Assembly (NCBI GenBank): GCA_947359465.1
Contig: OX375874.1
Span: forward strand, 98,769,441 to 98,833,440
Length of the DNA: 64,000 bases
Source: Metellina segmentata
Taxonomy: Eukaryota > Arthropoda > Arachnida > Araneae > Tetragnathidae
Direction: 5' to 3'
In this document: positions 1 to 10,659 of the stretch, in pieces
Numbering within the stretch: the first letter of the stretch is position 1
Layout: each line of letters opens with the position of its first letter
Translations under genes and position numbers: made by a program
Notes under the pieces: generated by a model
What the model saw: the letters and a program-made list of their open reading frames with translations, nothing else
Database searches by the model: none
What the model was told of the DNA's origin: nothing

Positions 1-484
1 ATCTTTGTACACTACATCCGTTTGCTTCAGATTTACTGTATAAAATACTCGAATGCACTTCGCTCTTAATTACTAGGGGTTTCCTTTAGAAATAAAGGCC
101 TCATCTCTAAGTACCGTGCCACACAAATGACTCCCAGCAAAATCTTTTGACGTGGCGTTTGTTTGGAATAAATTAAAATACATACATTTTAAAAAGAACT
201 TATCTCAGCAAACTGAAATGTCAACTAGGATGTATGATAAAGAAATTTTACTAAACTACCAAAGTACACAAATAACGAGAGACATCTTCGTTCGTTACTT
301 CTATTCGCTTTAGATTATAGTTTTAAACATATTGAAATGCAATCCGCTCTCATAACTAGGGGTTTCAATTTCAGAGGGGAGGGATAAAGGTATCGTGCCT
401 AAAGATTTTGTCAGTTAAAACCACACAAATGACAGGTTCCCAGTTAAAACTTTTGACGTGAATAGAGGGTATATGGTATAAGAA

Positions 485-1128
485 TCTATATATATATTTC
501 TCTTACGTGGCACGCAAAAAAGACGTTATTTGTTACCGCGTTTTGGCAACATTGTGCGATTGTTTGTTTACTAGGAGCCTCGCGAGTCATTTGAATCTAT
601 ATCGTTATCGGATGAAATTTTATTGAAAAAAATGAATTTTAGACAAGCTGTTGCGGTTTGTAATAGAAATCTAAGAAAGCGGAGGATCTTTTCAGGGCTA
701 TTTAAAAAACGGTCCTTTGCAAGGCTAACAATTATAGTACAACAAGACGCGTGCACTACAACTTTCGACAACAAACTCAGTCAAAAAGTGCATGGGTGCT
801 CGAGTACTGATGAAATGTACACACAAACAGCATGCTGGGTATTCAATTTCCAAAGCAGCGCTCACATTGCAAGTAAAAAATTGCTCAAAGTTTTCATTTA
901 AATTCTGATTCCAGAGGTATTGTATATATCTTATATGTAATACAACAAATTTAGATTTGAAAAATATTTTTTTTGGAATACATTTTGTAATCAATCCCTT
1001 CTGCTAGGACACGTGTCTTCATTAATGCGAGCGAAGCGAGCATAGGTTCGCGCAGCGAACCAATGAGAATTGCGAAGCAATCCTCCGGGGGTTGGCGAGC
1101 GTTAGGGAGCAGGGGGCGGGCCCCCTAG
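485..1128 (+). mobile_element. Non-autonomous Helitron, 644 bp
   Basis: The element begins TCTATATATATA directly after an A and ends with CTAG followed by T, the A^T insertion preference of Helitrons. Just before the terminal CTAG is a GC-rich hairpin, GGGGGC with GCCCCC (1112-1125). Upstream are further mini-hairpins with GCGAAGC or GCGCAGC cores (1028-1080). The 5' end resembles that of the second Helitron at 52027: both carry ACGTGG, then ACGTTATTTGTT, then GGCAACA. There is no Rep/helicase coding sequence, so it must depend on proteins made elsewhere. Small overlapping ORFs inside it look spurious. Removing it restores the surrounding tandem repeat, which supports the boundaries. Confidence 0.85.
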
Positions 1129-1146
1129 TGATATATATTTCTTTAA

Positions 1147-2410
1147 GGTATGTGCCTACGTTCGGAGGTTTTTTTTTTTTAAAGGAAATTTTTATGCAAC
1201 ACTTATGTTTTCAGCTACAAAGGTATATAAAACTATTAATTCAAATGCTATTTTAATGGACTTTTTTTTTATAGAAATTTTGGCCATATTTGGTCAAAAT
1301 TTATTGAAATTTCACCACTACGCCAAAGCTACTGTATCAAATTCTAATAAATATATTCCACTTTTTCTTTCAATAATATATTTGTTACGTATTTACCCGT
1401 GTCATGAAGCAGAATATTTGCAGTTCCTCTTAAAAGTTACTGAGATTTGTCAAACTTTGTTAACACAGCATGATTTTACAAAAAACTATATCACTTTTTC
1501 AAATAAATATAGCTTTAAAGTAATTTAACATATACTCACCAGCTATATTTGAGGTTTAGAACATAACTAGAGGTGTATAGAACACTGTGGTACAATTTTT
1601 ATTTGAATATATTAAGAAGTTTATGAGAAATGAGATTTTTCGTAATCCAATAAAATAAAAATAGCAGTTTTCCAGAAAATGTAAATAAAGATTTTAAAGT
1701 TACACAAATAATTGTACACATGTTGAAACACCTTACGATTCACCATACTTGTAAGTCAAGCCTTCCTTGACTTCATTTTTAAATAATTATAATTTTCTTT
1801 TAGCTTTTAATATTTTTATGGATAATATTGCTTTAGGGTGTACGTGTCTCCTTGATTTTTTGTTTCTTTCAACATCAATTTCTCTGTAGTTTTTTATCAT
1901 TTCTGGTTCAAGTGTTATACTAAGATAGTTAAATACAGGTATCAGCCCCATATAGCCTGAGTTAAATAAAAAAAACTGCTATCTAAGAACCTAACAACAG
2001 TGTTTGCAGTTGAACAAAATTTTCTTTCGAAATAATATTCCACAGAACATTGTTGAATGACTCATTGTTATTCTGTTTAAACACTTGCTTAATAGTTCTT
2101 GGTCACAAATTCGTGCTAAAAACTAGAATAAATACTTAATTCGATATTAAAAAAGTAAACTGTGCATTCACAATGTTATAGAGTAATGAAACAGCTGTTT
2201 AGATGCATTGTTTACATTTCTATAGCATAGTTTCGATTTCGAAAATTTCACTTCCGGTTTATAATCTGGCCTATAATTTTGCTTCCAATTACCGTAGAAA
2301 CAAAAGTAAACCATTTAGGAATCCTAAAAGTCTGGGCTTTATTATAAAATAATAATTAAAAAAATTCGGAAAATTTCAAGAAAACGGGGATTTTTGGGTA
2401 GGCACATACT
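1147..2410. mobile_element. TTAA-flanked DNA transposon, non-autonomous, 1264 bp
   Basis: Terminal inverted repeats GGTATGTGCCTAC (left) and, on the complementary strand, AGTATGTGCCTAC (right) are each bordered by TTAA (1143-1146 and 2411-2414). A TTAA duplication is used by piggyBac, Kolobok and some Sola elements. The termini do not start with the CCY typical of piggyBac, so Kolobok-like is my tentative class. An ORF at 1205-1528 (107 residues, hydrophobic, phenylalanine-rich) resembles nothing I know and is probably not a transposase. The interior is AT-rich. The flanks line up as one repeat unit once the element is removed. Confidence 0.7.
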
Positions 2411-2560
2411 TTAAGCAACTTTCTCCGCAAAACTGGACGTATGTTACTTCAATGTTCAATATGTATACTGATTAGTTTGACTGGATAACCAAACCACACA
2501 AATACCGAAAGACATGTATGTATTGCATTTGCTGCTTAAAATTTATTACATTCATATTCT

Positions 2561-3919
2561 TAGGGCATTTTGATCTTAAAATGCTACTAAAAACAGCTTT
2601 TTAAATGTTTGTAAAGTTTGAGACATATATATTTTTTATATTTGTACTTTAAATTAATTCCTGAAATGTGAGTAAAACTCTTCTTATTGGCATCAATGTA
2701 TATTAGTGTAATGTAAATAATAAGTGAAATGAATCGAAAGAAAAAAATATCACTGATCACCTAAAATTGCGTATGAGTTAGATGAAATGAAAATTCTTAA
2801 TAAAAAAACTTTAGCTCCGATAGAGTATTTACATTAAGAACAAACTAGCAAATACTCATAATAAATAATGTGTGACTTTTAATCCAAAAGTCCATTTATA
2901 AACAGCACATTTTTAATCTCGATTAGATTTCTATTTAATTAAAAACATTACTTCGATCAAGGCAATACATGGAAAAGGTAAAAATAATTAAGACGACGCA
3001 TTCTTGAGATTTTGAGTTACGTAAATTTAGTAGCTTCACATTTACTTACGCTTTTTATTTCATTTTGAATAATAACCTATCTGAGCGTAAATATTTCCGA
3101 AAGTATGAGTACCGTTTGTGTATCTACGAAGAGCAATAATAAACTCGCTCTCAAGGAGGAAAATTCAGAAATAAATATGTTCAACAATTTGTAAAATACG
3201 TTTGAAACTGTAACAAGCAATTCCTTGGGAATAACACGAACAAGATTTCTTTATTTCATGTGAAATTCCAATTCTCTATCACTAAATACTAAAGGGAAGA
3301 AAAAATAATCGTTTATTCATCCGTAATGCAAAGTAAGCCAGAACTGTTCAAGGCATTGAGCTGTTCTCTCAGCATATCTCAACACCACAAATACGTTATA
3401 CGCTTCAACAAACTTTCAAATACCATAAGGCATAGCCGCAAGGATTTCAACGCTCTAGTAGACACGTAAATGTTTGTTTCGATGTACATATTTTTAAATT
3501 CTTACAAGTTTATGGCGATATTCTAAATCGTTAAACAGTTCATGTCGTTTTCAAAGTTTGGTAAATAAGTTGTTGAAATGCTTAAAACATTGTTTAAGTT
3601 TCCAAATTAAACATTTGCGACATGAATAGAAGACCCATCTTATTAAATGCAACAAACAATATCATTTGAAAGTTTCGAAGCATCTTATATTTTTCATATG
3701 TGGTTTGTATGATGGCTTATTAAAAGTTCACTGTCTTTAAATAAAAACACGTAGCAAACATTTATATACGACTATGTTGACTACTAACGGAATTCCTGTT
3801 CGGGGTATTGAAACCGTTTCCCAGATAAATCACCTTTCCTCTTTCATACAAAAATGTTAACATATAAGTGACTGGAAAATTAATTTTTAACTGCTGGGTT
3901 CGACGTTTTTAGCATCTCT
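2561..3919. other. AT-rich gene-free stretch
   Basis: I see no ORF of interest, RNA gene, inverted terminal repeat or array here. Composition matches the AT-rich background. Confidence 0.6.
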
Positions 3920-4970
3920 ACTATTTACTTCGGACTTGAATTGTATACATGAGTATCCATCCATGAACAGTCAAGGAAAAAATGAAAGACTTTCTTTATT
4001 TCGAGCATTATTCATACTAGATCAAACTCAAAGGTATTATTCAATCAGGAATAACATCCTCTACAAATTCAATTCCAAAAACCAATGCATAAGAAGATGT
4101 CTTCATATCAAATTTTGCACACAAAAAAAAAAAATTTAGCGGAAACACCGTGTTTTGATGCCATAATCAGATTATGCATAGTTAAATTAGTCTAAATATA
4201 AAATTTTATGACTTTAATATCAAGATATTCATTGTTAAAGTTAGTTTCAAATTCAGGGATCATCTTCGTGTAGAAAGAAGCTGTTCCTAGATCGAGATAA
4301 CTTGTAGTTATCGTTACCCGAATTTCAAATTTGAAAACAATTTCAAACGTATTTTTCAGCAATCTGAGAATTATCATATTTATTATGCAAGTGTAAACGA
4401 TTTGAGAATTAGATTATTATCTTTACTATTTAAGTGCAAACTAAAACAATTATTTGACTTTTGTATGGCGTTTTATATACTTTTGGTTTGTACCTCTAAA
4501 ATTGCAATAAGTTATAAAATTTAATGTAGCTCAAAAACTAATTATCGGAAAGAGCTGAAATTTTGCATACTAGTAGTTCTACTGAATCGATTTCCATAAA
4601 AATATAATAAGATTTCATTCAATAATTTTTCGAATATTTATTTAAGAATTATTATTACATACTAAGAACTATTTTTAAAATAAAATACTTGGTGGATTGT
4701 GTTTGGATTGAGTTTTATTGCATAATGGTACCAAATATCAGCGCTAAAGTAATACTATTTAACAAGATATCCATAAAACTCTAAGATACTGATTTAATAT
4801 AAGGACCTCTGATCTTTCTGTACTCATAACTTCAAAACTCCAAGTACTAATGACATGAAATTTGGTACCTGAAGTTAAATTGTGATATAGATTCATAATT
4901 GTGTGTCGAAATCGGCTGTTCATATTGAAAATTATTGAACTTGGTGCTTTATTTATAATATAAATACGTA
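3920..4970 (+). repeat. Dispersed ~1.05-kb element, copy 1
   Basis: Homologous over its whole length to 51705-53590 read on the minus strand, apart from the Helitron in that copy. Shared blocks in order: a short coding-like ORF; GTTAAATTAGTCTAAATAT with AAATTTTATGAC (about 4180-4212); ATCGATTTCCAT (about 4588); AAGAACTATTTTAAAAT-like (about 4667); AATATCAGCGCTA (4735); AAGATATCCATAAAA (4762); GATCTTTCTGTACT (4810); and GAAGTTAAATT with GATATAGATTC (4872-4892). No terminal inverted repeats or target duplications were found. Its class is unknown to me. It may be an unannotated transposon or an old segmental duplication. Confidence 0.75.
3936..4139 (+). CDS. Short ORF conserved between two element copies
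   Basis: A 67-codon frame beginning at a TTG (3936); the first ATG is at 3963 (Met-Asn-Ser-Gln-Gly-Lys-Asn). It aligns with the minus-strand ORF at 53357-53551, which begins Met-Tyr-Ser-Arg-Gly-Lys-Asn. Shared residues include FILDQ against FILEQ, YYSIRNNILYKF against YHSLENNALYKL, and a basic C-terminal segment. There is no domain, signal peptide or membrane segment that I recognise. The matching protein frame in both copies suggests descent from a real coding segment, perhaps a fragment of a transposon protein. It may be one exon of something longer. No function is proposed. Confidence 0.4.
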   Translation: MNCIHEYPSMNSQGKNERLSLFRALFILDQTQRYYSIRNNILYKFNSKNQCIRRCLHIKFCTQKKKI

Positions 4971-5902
4971 CCCCTTAGATTGGTAGGTTTCTGAACGCTA
5001 GTCTATATGCTACGCTTGCTTTTTTGCTATGAGCTTGTCTATCAGCTACATTCTGAATATAGAAAAAACCTCATTTGAAGCATATCATTTATACAAATGC
5101 ATCAGGTCGTGATTCGTCTTATGAGCACAGAATGGTATTCCCAACTAATAACGGGTACACTAGATATACTTTTATTCATTTCCGTGAGACCAGATTCAGC
5201 TTGGCGAATCACTCTGTTACTCCAACTGGAGATCAGAGCTCAACGAGGATGAGAGGGAACTGTTGAATTAAACATTTCGTCACACCGCTGCTCGCCAATA
5301 ATCAAAAGAAAGCGACCTAAAATATTTGTCCGAGGCGCAATCAAAAGATCCGCCACCAAAGCAATATCTAAATAGATTCTCTCCGAACAATTCGCCAGTC
5401 GGAATCACTATTGATCAGCCATTAGATGTGCACACCATTACGCTTCCAGCAAAAGCTGATGGAGGAAGTCCCCAGCAAGGTAACAGCCCCCCTCAAAATC
5501 ACGTGATCAGCACCTTTTTGGATGGAACTATTTTATTGACCGACCTTATTTCACTTTATTCCCAGTGTCACTGCACGGCGCAGGGTCCTCCAGTTGTTAC
5601 GAACACCGCAAATGGTGTCGTAAATGTCATCTGGGGATGAGGAGGTTTCGCCTTTTGGTGGCAATCCGAAGATGGGGAGACATAAAATCCCGTTGCTCAG
5701 GGACGTTGGGGCACTTGGAAATAATAGACTTATCCGCAGATTCAATAGGGAATGGGGCGTGCTTCAATCGACGTACTTCAAATTTATGTCCCCAAATGGC
5801 AGAAGAGGTTATGCGTATTATTTTTAACGCTGCTGGACCGTGAGGTGTCATTGTATCGACCTCGTGCGAGATTCATGTCAGCGTTATGGAGTCTGTCGAA
5901 AG
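4971..5902. other. Unrecognised segment with overlapping ORFs
   Basis: Slightly more GC-rich than its surroundings, with open frames on both strands: plus 5326-5640 (TTG start), 5565-5843 and 5624-5827; minus 5551-5745 and 5627-5851. None shows a domain I can name and none has the one-sided coding signal expected of a real gene. It runs directly into the 210-bp repeat array, whose first unit starts in its tail. It could be the body of an element whose 3' end was amplified, but I cannot show that. Confidence 0.3.
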
Positions 5903-6730
5903 GTATATGGCGTACGATTTTTGTGGACTTGTTTTGAACTATATTTATAAATTGTTTTCTTGTGACTGAGTGGGAGAACGTCACAAATAAAGGCAATGTT
6001 TCGTCAAAAAAAGATCACTAAGTTAGTTCTTAGTTTTGTTAAGAGTTGTGCAGTGCGATTATCAAAATGTGCATTTTCTGATTCTTATGGGGTCTTTTGT
6101 CTGCACTTAAAGCATATGGCGGACGATTTTTGTGTGGACTTCTTTTGAATTACAATGAAATTTTTTTTGTGACTGAGAGGGGGGAACGTCACGCATATTG
6201 GCAATGTTTCTTCAAAAAAAGCTCACCAAGTTACTTCTTAGTTTTGTGAAGAGTTTTGCACTGCGATTATCAAAATATGTATTTTCTGTCTCCTTTGGTG
6301 TCTTTTGTCTGTACTTAAAGCATATGGCGGACGATTTTTGTGTGGACTTCTTTTGAATTACAATGAAATTTTTTTGTGACTGAGAGGGAGAACGTCACTC
6401 ATATTGGCAATGTTTCGTCAAAAAAAGCTCACTAAGTTACTTTTTAATTTTGTTAAGAGTTTTGCAGTGCGAGTATCAAAACGTGCATTTTCTGATTGTT
6501 ATGGTGTCTTTTGTCTGCACTTAAAGCATATGGCGGAGGATTTTTTTTGTGTGGACTTATTTTGAATTACAATAAAAAAAAATTTATGACTGACAGGGAG
6601 AACGTCACGCATATTGCCTTTGTTTCGTCCAAAAAAGCTCACCAAGTTACTTCTTAGTTTTGCACTGCGAGTATTAAACTGTGCATTTTCTGACTCATGT
6701 GATTTCTTCTGTCTGCCACTTAAAGATATT
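5903..6730 (+). repeat. Tandem array, four units of ~210 bp
   Basis: Units start near 5903, 6113, 6321 and 6537 at CATATGGCGGACGA (first copy GTATATGGCGTACGA), giving periods of 210, 208 and 216. Each contains TGTGGACTT, a T/A run, GTGACTGAG, GAACGTCAC, GGCAATGTTTCGTC, GTTACTTCTTAG-like, GCAGTGCGA, TGTGCATTTTCTG and GTCTGCACTTAAAG. The fourth unit loses a block around the AAGAGTTTTGCA motif. There is no long shared frame. Divergence is moderate, so the array is not very recent. Confidence 0.85.
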
Positions 6731-6828
6731 CAATAAAAAGTGTATTTATTGTTTTCAAAGTCACTGGTTTCAAATAAGCACTGGTTTATGGAGTTTTTTT
6801 TTTTTATCATTTAGAGGTTGAACCAAGG

Positions 6829-7172
6829 AGAATCAGTGGCCGCGGTAGGCCTGTTGGAAAAATAACAGATTAGCAATAGGGTTGCGAGTTTGAATCCAAT
6901 CAAAAACCATGCAAAGGGGATTAGCGCAGGTTAAACCTATAGTGACCTCAACTGTCCTCACTTTGGCTTGGTGTCGAAGTTTAAAGAGGAGAGTGTGAAT
7001 CACAGGTGTGACCTCGTAATCTGACCGTGTATCAAAATTACGTGTTGTTCTTATCGGATCTCTTCATTCGGGTTTGATTCCAGACCGTCACCAATAGCAC
7101 TTTACGTTGCTTCAGAGAGATGTTAATTAAAATACTCATCTACCAAGGGGAATCAGGGTCTTGTCATAATTT
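6829..7172 (+). repeat. tRNA-derived SINE, head type II
   Basis: The head has a pol III A-box-like segment and a B-box-like GAGTTTGAATCC (about 6889). It continues into a body shared with the SINEs at 19452-19740, 19928-20256 and 34783-39243: GTCCTCAC, a TCGAAGTTTAAAGAG-type block, GACCGTGTATCAAAATTACG, then CCAGACCGTCACCAATAGC and a TTAATTAAAATA tail. The tRNA-like part is too degenerate to be a functional tRNA. Transposition would require LINE enzymes supplied elsewhere. Confidence 0.7.
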
Positions 7173-8784
7173 TAATATCTTTGCACCGACAGAGAGATAG
7201 TTAGGGCCAGAAGTCTAAATGAAAAATAAAGGTATCTGAATATAAAATCTACGGACTGTTCATGGTGTTTTATGGTTTAAAATAAATATCTAAACAAAAT
7301 TATTTTTAACTTGCGTAGCACAAAAAATGTAGGCTGTCATCCAAACTGTTTTAACAGTTAGATAAATTTTTATCCACTTGACTGTAGCTAATTCTGATAG
7401 GGGTATTCATTATACTGTAACATAAAATGTATTAGAATTCGGAAATGTATTTATATCTCTACGCAAATAGCAATAACATTTTTCTCTTAGAATATATGCG
7501 TTTCACCGCAAAGTGGCCTGTATCTGCTGTCAGTAAATTTTCCAATTCTTGCGAAAAACTGTTGCAAATAAATTATAGGTGGTAATAGGTATAAAACTGC
7601 TTTTGATTTATGCTTAACAACTCATAATATGACCGTCTTTGTCGCGTCAACAATTTACCAGTATAAAGTTCGACTTGCGCAGCTGTTAACACACCGTTCA
7701 AACCCATCGTCAACCGAAAATTGATATAGGCCCTTTTGCAGTTACACGCTTCACATGCGTCTTAAAACAATATATTTTGTTTGTCTGAAAAAAGTAACAA
7801 TTGAAATAATGATGAATAAAGAACCAAAAAATATGTCATGAATATTTAAATAACAAATGGAGCGAAAATCTAAAACGTTTTCGTGTTTCGGCAACAACTT
7901 AAATATAAAGCTATTTCCCTTTTCCACTATTTTAATTTTTTTTCTAACACCACTTCATATCTCACGTCAATGCAACGTACAAAACAAAAAAGCGCCCTAT
8001 AATCACCCATCGACTCTTTTTTTCCACACTTTTGTGCGTTTTTCTCAAATCATTTTCACTTCTTTACTATTTTGTTCGGCTTCTTTGGGAGAAGTTTTCC
8101 CCTCAAAAAGTTCTGAATAAAACACTTCAGTGATAAATGCTTACTGCTCCCAACAGATAAGAAACATTTGAAGGAAATAAACGTCGTTATAAATGGAAGG
8201 GGAGAAATCTTAAGAAATGAAGAAAATAGCAATAAATAACTGATGCAGCCCGGTTTCTCATTTTTTTATATATATAAATAAGCGTCCACTGCGCGCTAGG
8301 GAGAGGAAAAAATGGCGAAGACCCTTTCCATTCTACGTCGCATACTTGCTAATGAAGTACAAAGGGAACTTTTTCTCGTGCGTAAAAGAGGAAAATTGGA
8401 TGATGTTTTATAAAGCGTTGAGTGTCGAGAGTACAAGTTACTTTCCATATTTGCATATACACGCCGAACTTAAATGACTGAAGCTAAATTAGAGAAGCTT
8501 CGTTACGTTGAGGACTTAGTCAATTACGAAGCGCGGAGTGAAAATAAAAATGTTTTCAAAGTAGCGAAACTATACTAATTGCTGCTTGAAGGTTAATTTT
8601 TAACTGAATACCTATGGCGGTTTTCTGAAATGGCATGTGTATGTGTGTTCATTGATATTATTTAAACTGGGTTAATTCTATCAGAGACAGTGTTTTTCTT
8701 CCGATTTTGTGACATTATATATTGGTTTGGTTTCAATTTTCTAGCACACGTTATTGTTTCACTAATCCCGTTGGTCAAGTTATG
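7173..8784. other. Gene-free stretch, one GC-richer patch
   Basis: No gene recognised. A patch around 8280-8560 is less AT-rich and looks single-copy within the window. An ORF at 7857-8120 is low-complexity and phenylalanine-rich and I do not regard it as a gene. Confidence 0.5.
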
Positions 8785-9358
8785 CACTAAATGGACAAAA
8801 GTATTTGGACACTGTATGTTTTTAAGAAAAAGGGCTTTATTATTCTATTTAGTAACATGCAGGCCCTCCTTTTGCATGTATTACATCTGTAACGCGTCGA
8901 GACATACTTACCACACGTTCTCTGTAAGTCTAGGCAGGAATAGCTCACCATGTCTCTTGCAAGGCAGTGAGAAGAGATTGGTCTGAAGATCGGGGTGCTT
9001 GGCGGTGTCATACTCGTCGCTCCAGTTCGTCCTATAAGTGCTAGATCGGATTGAGATCGGGTCTCTGAACAGGCCAGTCACGCAAATTCACCTCGTTTTC
9101 AGGAAACCAGTCCAGCACATATTTTTCAGCATGACATGGAGCTCGATCCTGTTGGAAGAAGCAACCATAATCGCCGTAGTACTATTCCCATAGTGTATGC
9201 AAGACCAAATTATCCAGAACGTCCAGGTACACGTCAGCGTTCATGATACCAGTTACATACAGCAATGGGCCGAGTCCTAACTAGGAAAAGCAACCCTACA
9301 CTAAGATGGATTATCCTTCGAATTTCTGCATAGTACAAATACTTTGATCCATATAGTG
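8785..9358 (-). pseudogene. Tc1-like transposase relic, internally deleted
   Basis: Reading the minus strand, 9330 down to 8990 gives a broken Tc1-type catalytic core: NADVYLDVLDNLV, then FFQQDRAPCHAEKYVLDWF (with the second catalytic Asp), then RPDLNPI followed by stop codons. Degenerate inverted termini survive: TGGACAAAAGTATTTGGACA on the plus strand at 8792-8811 and its inverted counterpart at about 9333-9358 (TACAAATACTTTGATCCAT). TA follows the right end; the left dinucleotide has changed to TG. Only ~574 bp remain of an element that normally exceeds 1.2 kb, and the N-terminal DNA-binding domain is missing. Non-functional. Confidence 0.8.
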
Positions 9359-9649
9359 TAACTTAGACCAAATCCTTGAGACCATGTTTTCAAGTCGCAT
9401 ATTGATCAACTACTGTTCATCCAAGAGCTGTTCTGCAAAGATAACGCTACAATTTAAAATATGGAAAAGAGTTGTGAAGTCTTCTCCTTGGGGCTTGGTC
9501 AGCACTTGGGAGGGTGTCCAAATTTGCTGCTGTCCCGTGCTCGGAGGTGGAATTAACTTTTTAATAGATGACTTTCAATTTCAAGTTATCCACCCACTTT
9601 ATCATAATTTATTTTCCTTTAAAAAAATAAATGTGCATTTCTAACTTTA

Positions 9650-10080
9650 GGTAATCTAATGGCGAAGAGATAGAAGGTGTTCCGTTGTTGAGTTATATGT
9701 GATATGCCCAGTCCAGTCTCAGGCTTCAGAGGGTGGACAAGTGTATCCTCCATGTGCTTTCTACGAGATAAATCGTTCATAAAGATGTGACCAATTTTGC
9801 TAACGACGAGATATTTCGTCGTCCAGAAACTGTCACTTCCCTACAACACAAATTTTAAAAACTTTATTGTGTGAAAGTTAATAAAAACGACTATTTAACC
9901 AATTTTTAAATTTCAGACCAGATGAAGAGTCAGGTGAAAATAGCGTTATTTCTACTTACTGAAGCTTTGGATCTGAAACTCCGAGACCAAGTTAGTTCAT
10001 ACGAATAAGATAGTGGAAAACATAGCATGATAGATTCAGAGTACATAGAAAACATTGGGCACACATATTCAGGGAAACAA
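9650..10080 (+). repeat. Element with one satellite unit (paralogue of 10660-12640)
   Basis: This block repeats the architecture of the larger block downstream. It has GTGGACAAG, then CATAAAGATGTGACCAATTTTG with GACGAGATATTTCGTC (palindromic unit, 9803-9822), then CTGTCACTTCC, one diverged ~149-bp satellite unit (TTTATTGTGTGAAAG to AAAATAGCGTTATTTCTA), then the tail CTTACTGAAGCTTTGGATCT, and finally CAGAGTACATAGAAAACATT. The same blocks in the same order bound the eleven-unit array at 10.66-12.64 kb. It therefore appears to be the unexpanded form of that element. Confidence 0.75.
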
Positions 10081-10659
10081 CATTGGTCGAAAATTTATTT
10101 GGGTTGAGGAAACAATTCGTCAACGTTTATTGAAGAAAAATTATTTTACTAAAAATTACATTTAATCAAAGTAGTATGTGCCGTCCTGTTCAATGACCTT
10201 TCTCCCTCTCCCGCGCTCATAGAAGGTCTGAGGTTTCTGGCTAAGGATCTGGCCCAGTGACGATACTTCCTGTACCACCTACGTGGCACGTGGAATCGTC
10301 AACGGCACTCTCACCCTGCATGATACCTATCTTCTTTTACGTCTGGGAAGAATTATTGCCTTTTCGGGAAGAAATAAGTATAATATTTATAAAATGTCCC
10401 CTGTTTTCTGATATTTGTAATGCTTAACAAAAATTAAAAATCGCAACCCAATAACACAATTTTTTCCCAAGTACTCCTTAAAATTCCTTCGTTCAAACAA
10501 CATCCAAACTTTACACCTGTGAAGTTTGTTAAACACTATTATATTTTTGTTACACATATTATATTTTTTTGCGATGCAATGCTATCTAACGGCCAAAACG
10601 AATGAACTTTTGAATCAGCCCAATAAAACATGGAAAGGAGTATTTAAAACATAAACAAG
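10081..10659. other. Gene-free spacer
   Basis: AT-rich DNA between two paralogous repeat elements, with a GC-richer 10195-10330 patch. Nothing recognised. Confidence 0.5.

Larger units (their letters stand above)
1..2560. repeat. ~283-bp tandem repeat, third unit split by two transposons
   Basis: Two adjacent units share ordered motifs. ACTAGGGGTTTC is at 72 and 355, followed in each by a GTACCGTGCC/GTATCGTGCC block, then ACACAAATGAC, then TTTTGACGTG. This gives a period near 283 bp. The junction segment after TTTTGACGTG in unit 1 (a run leading to TTATCTCAGCAAACTG near 210) has its counterpart in unit 2 only if the blocks 485-1128 and 1147-2410 are removed, which joins 484 to 1129-1146 and 2415 onward (CTTTCTCCGCAAAACTGG). 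The shared motif ACACAAATA followed by AGAGACAT/AAAGACAT at about 262-285 and 2494-2515 confirms the third unit. No coding content was recognised. The left edge lies outside the window. Confidence 0.7.

Noticed and set aside
5326..5640. 104-codon ORF as a gene
   Set aside because: Starts at TTG, no domain, and equally long frames exist on the opposite strand.
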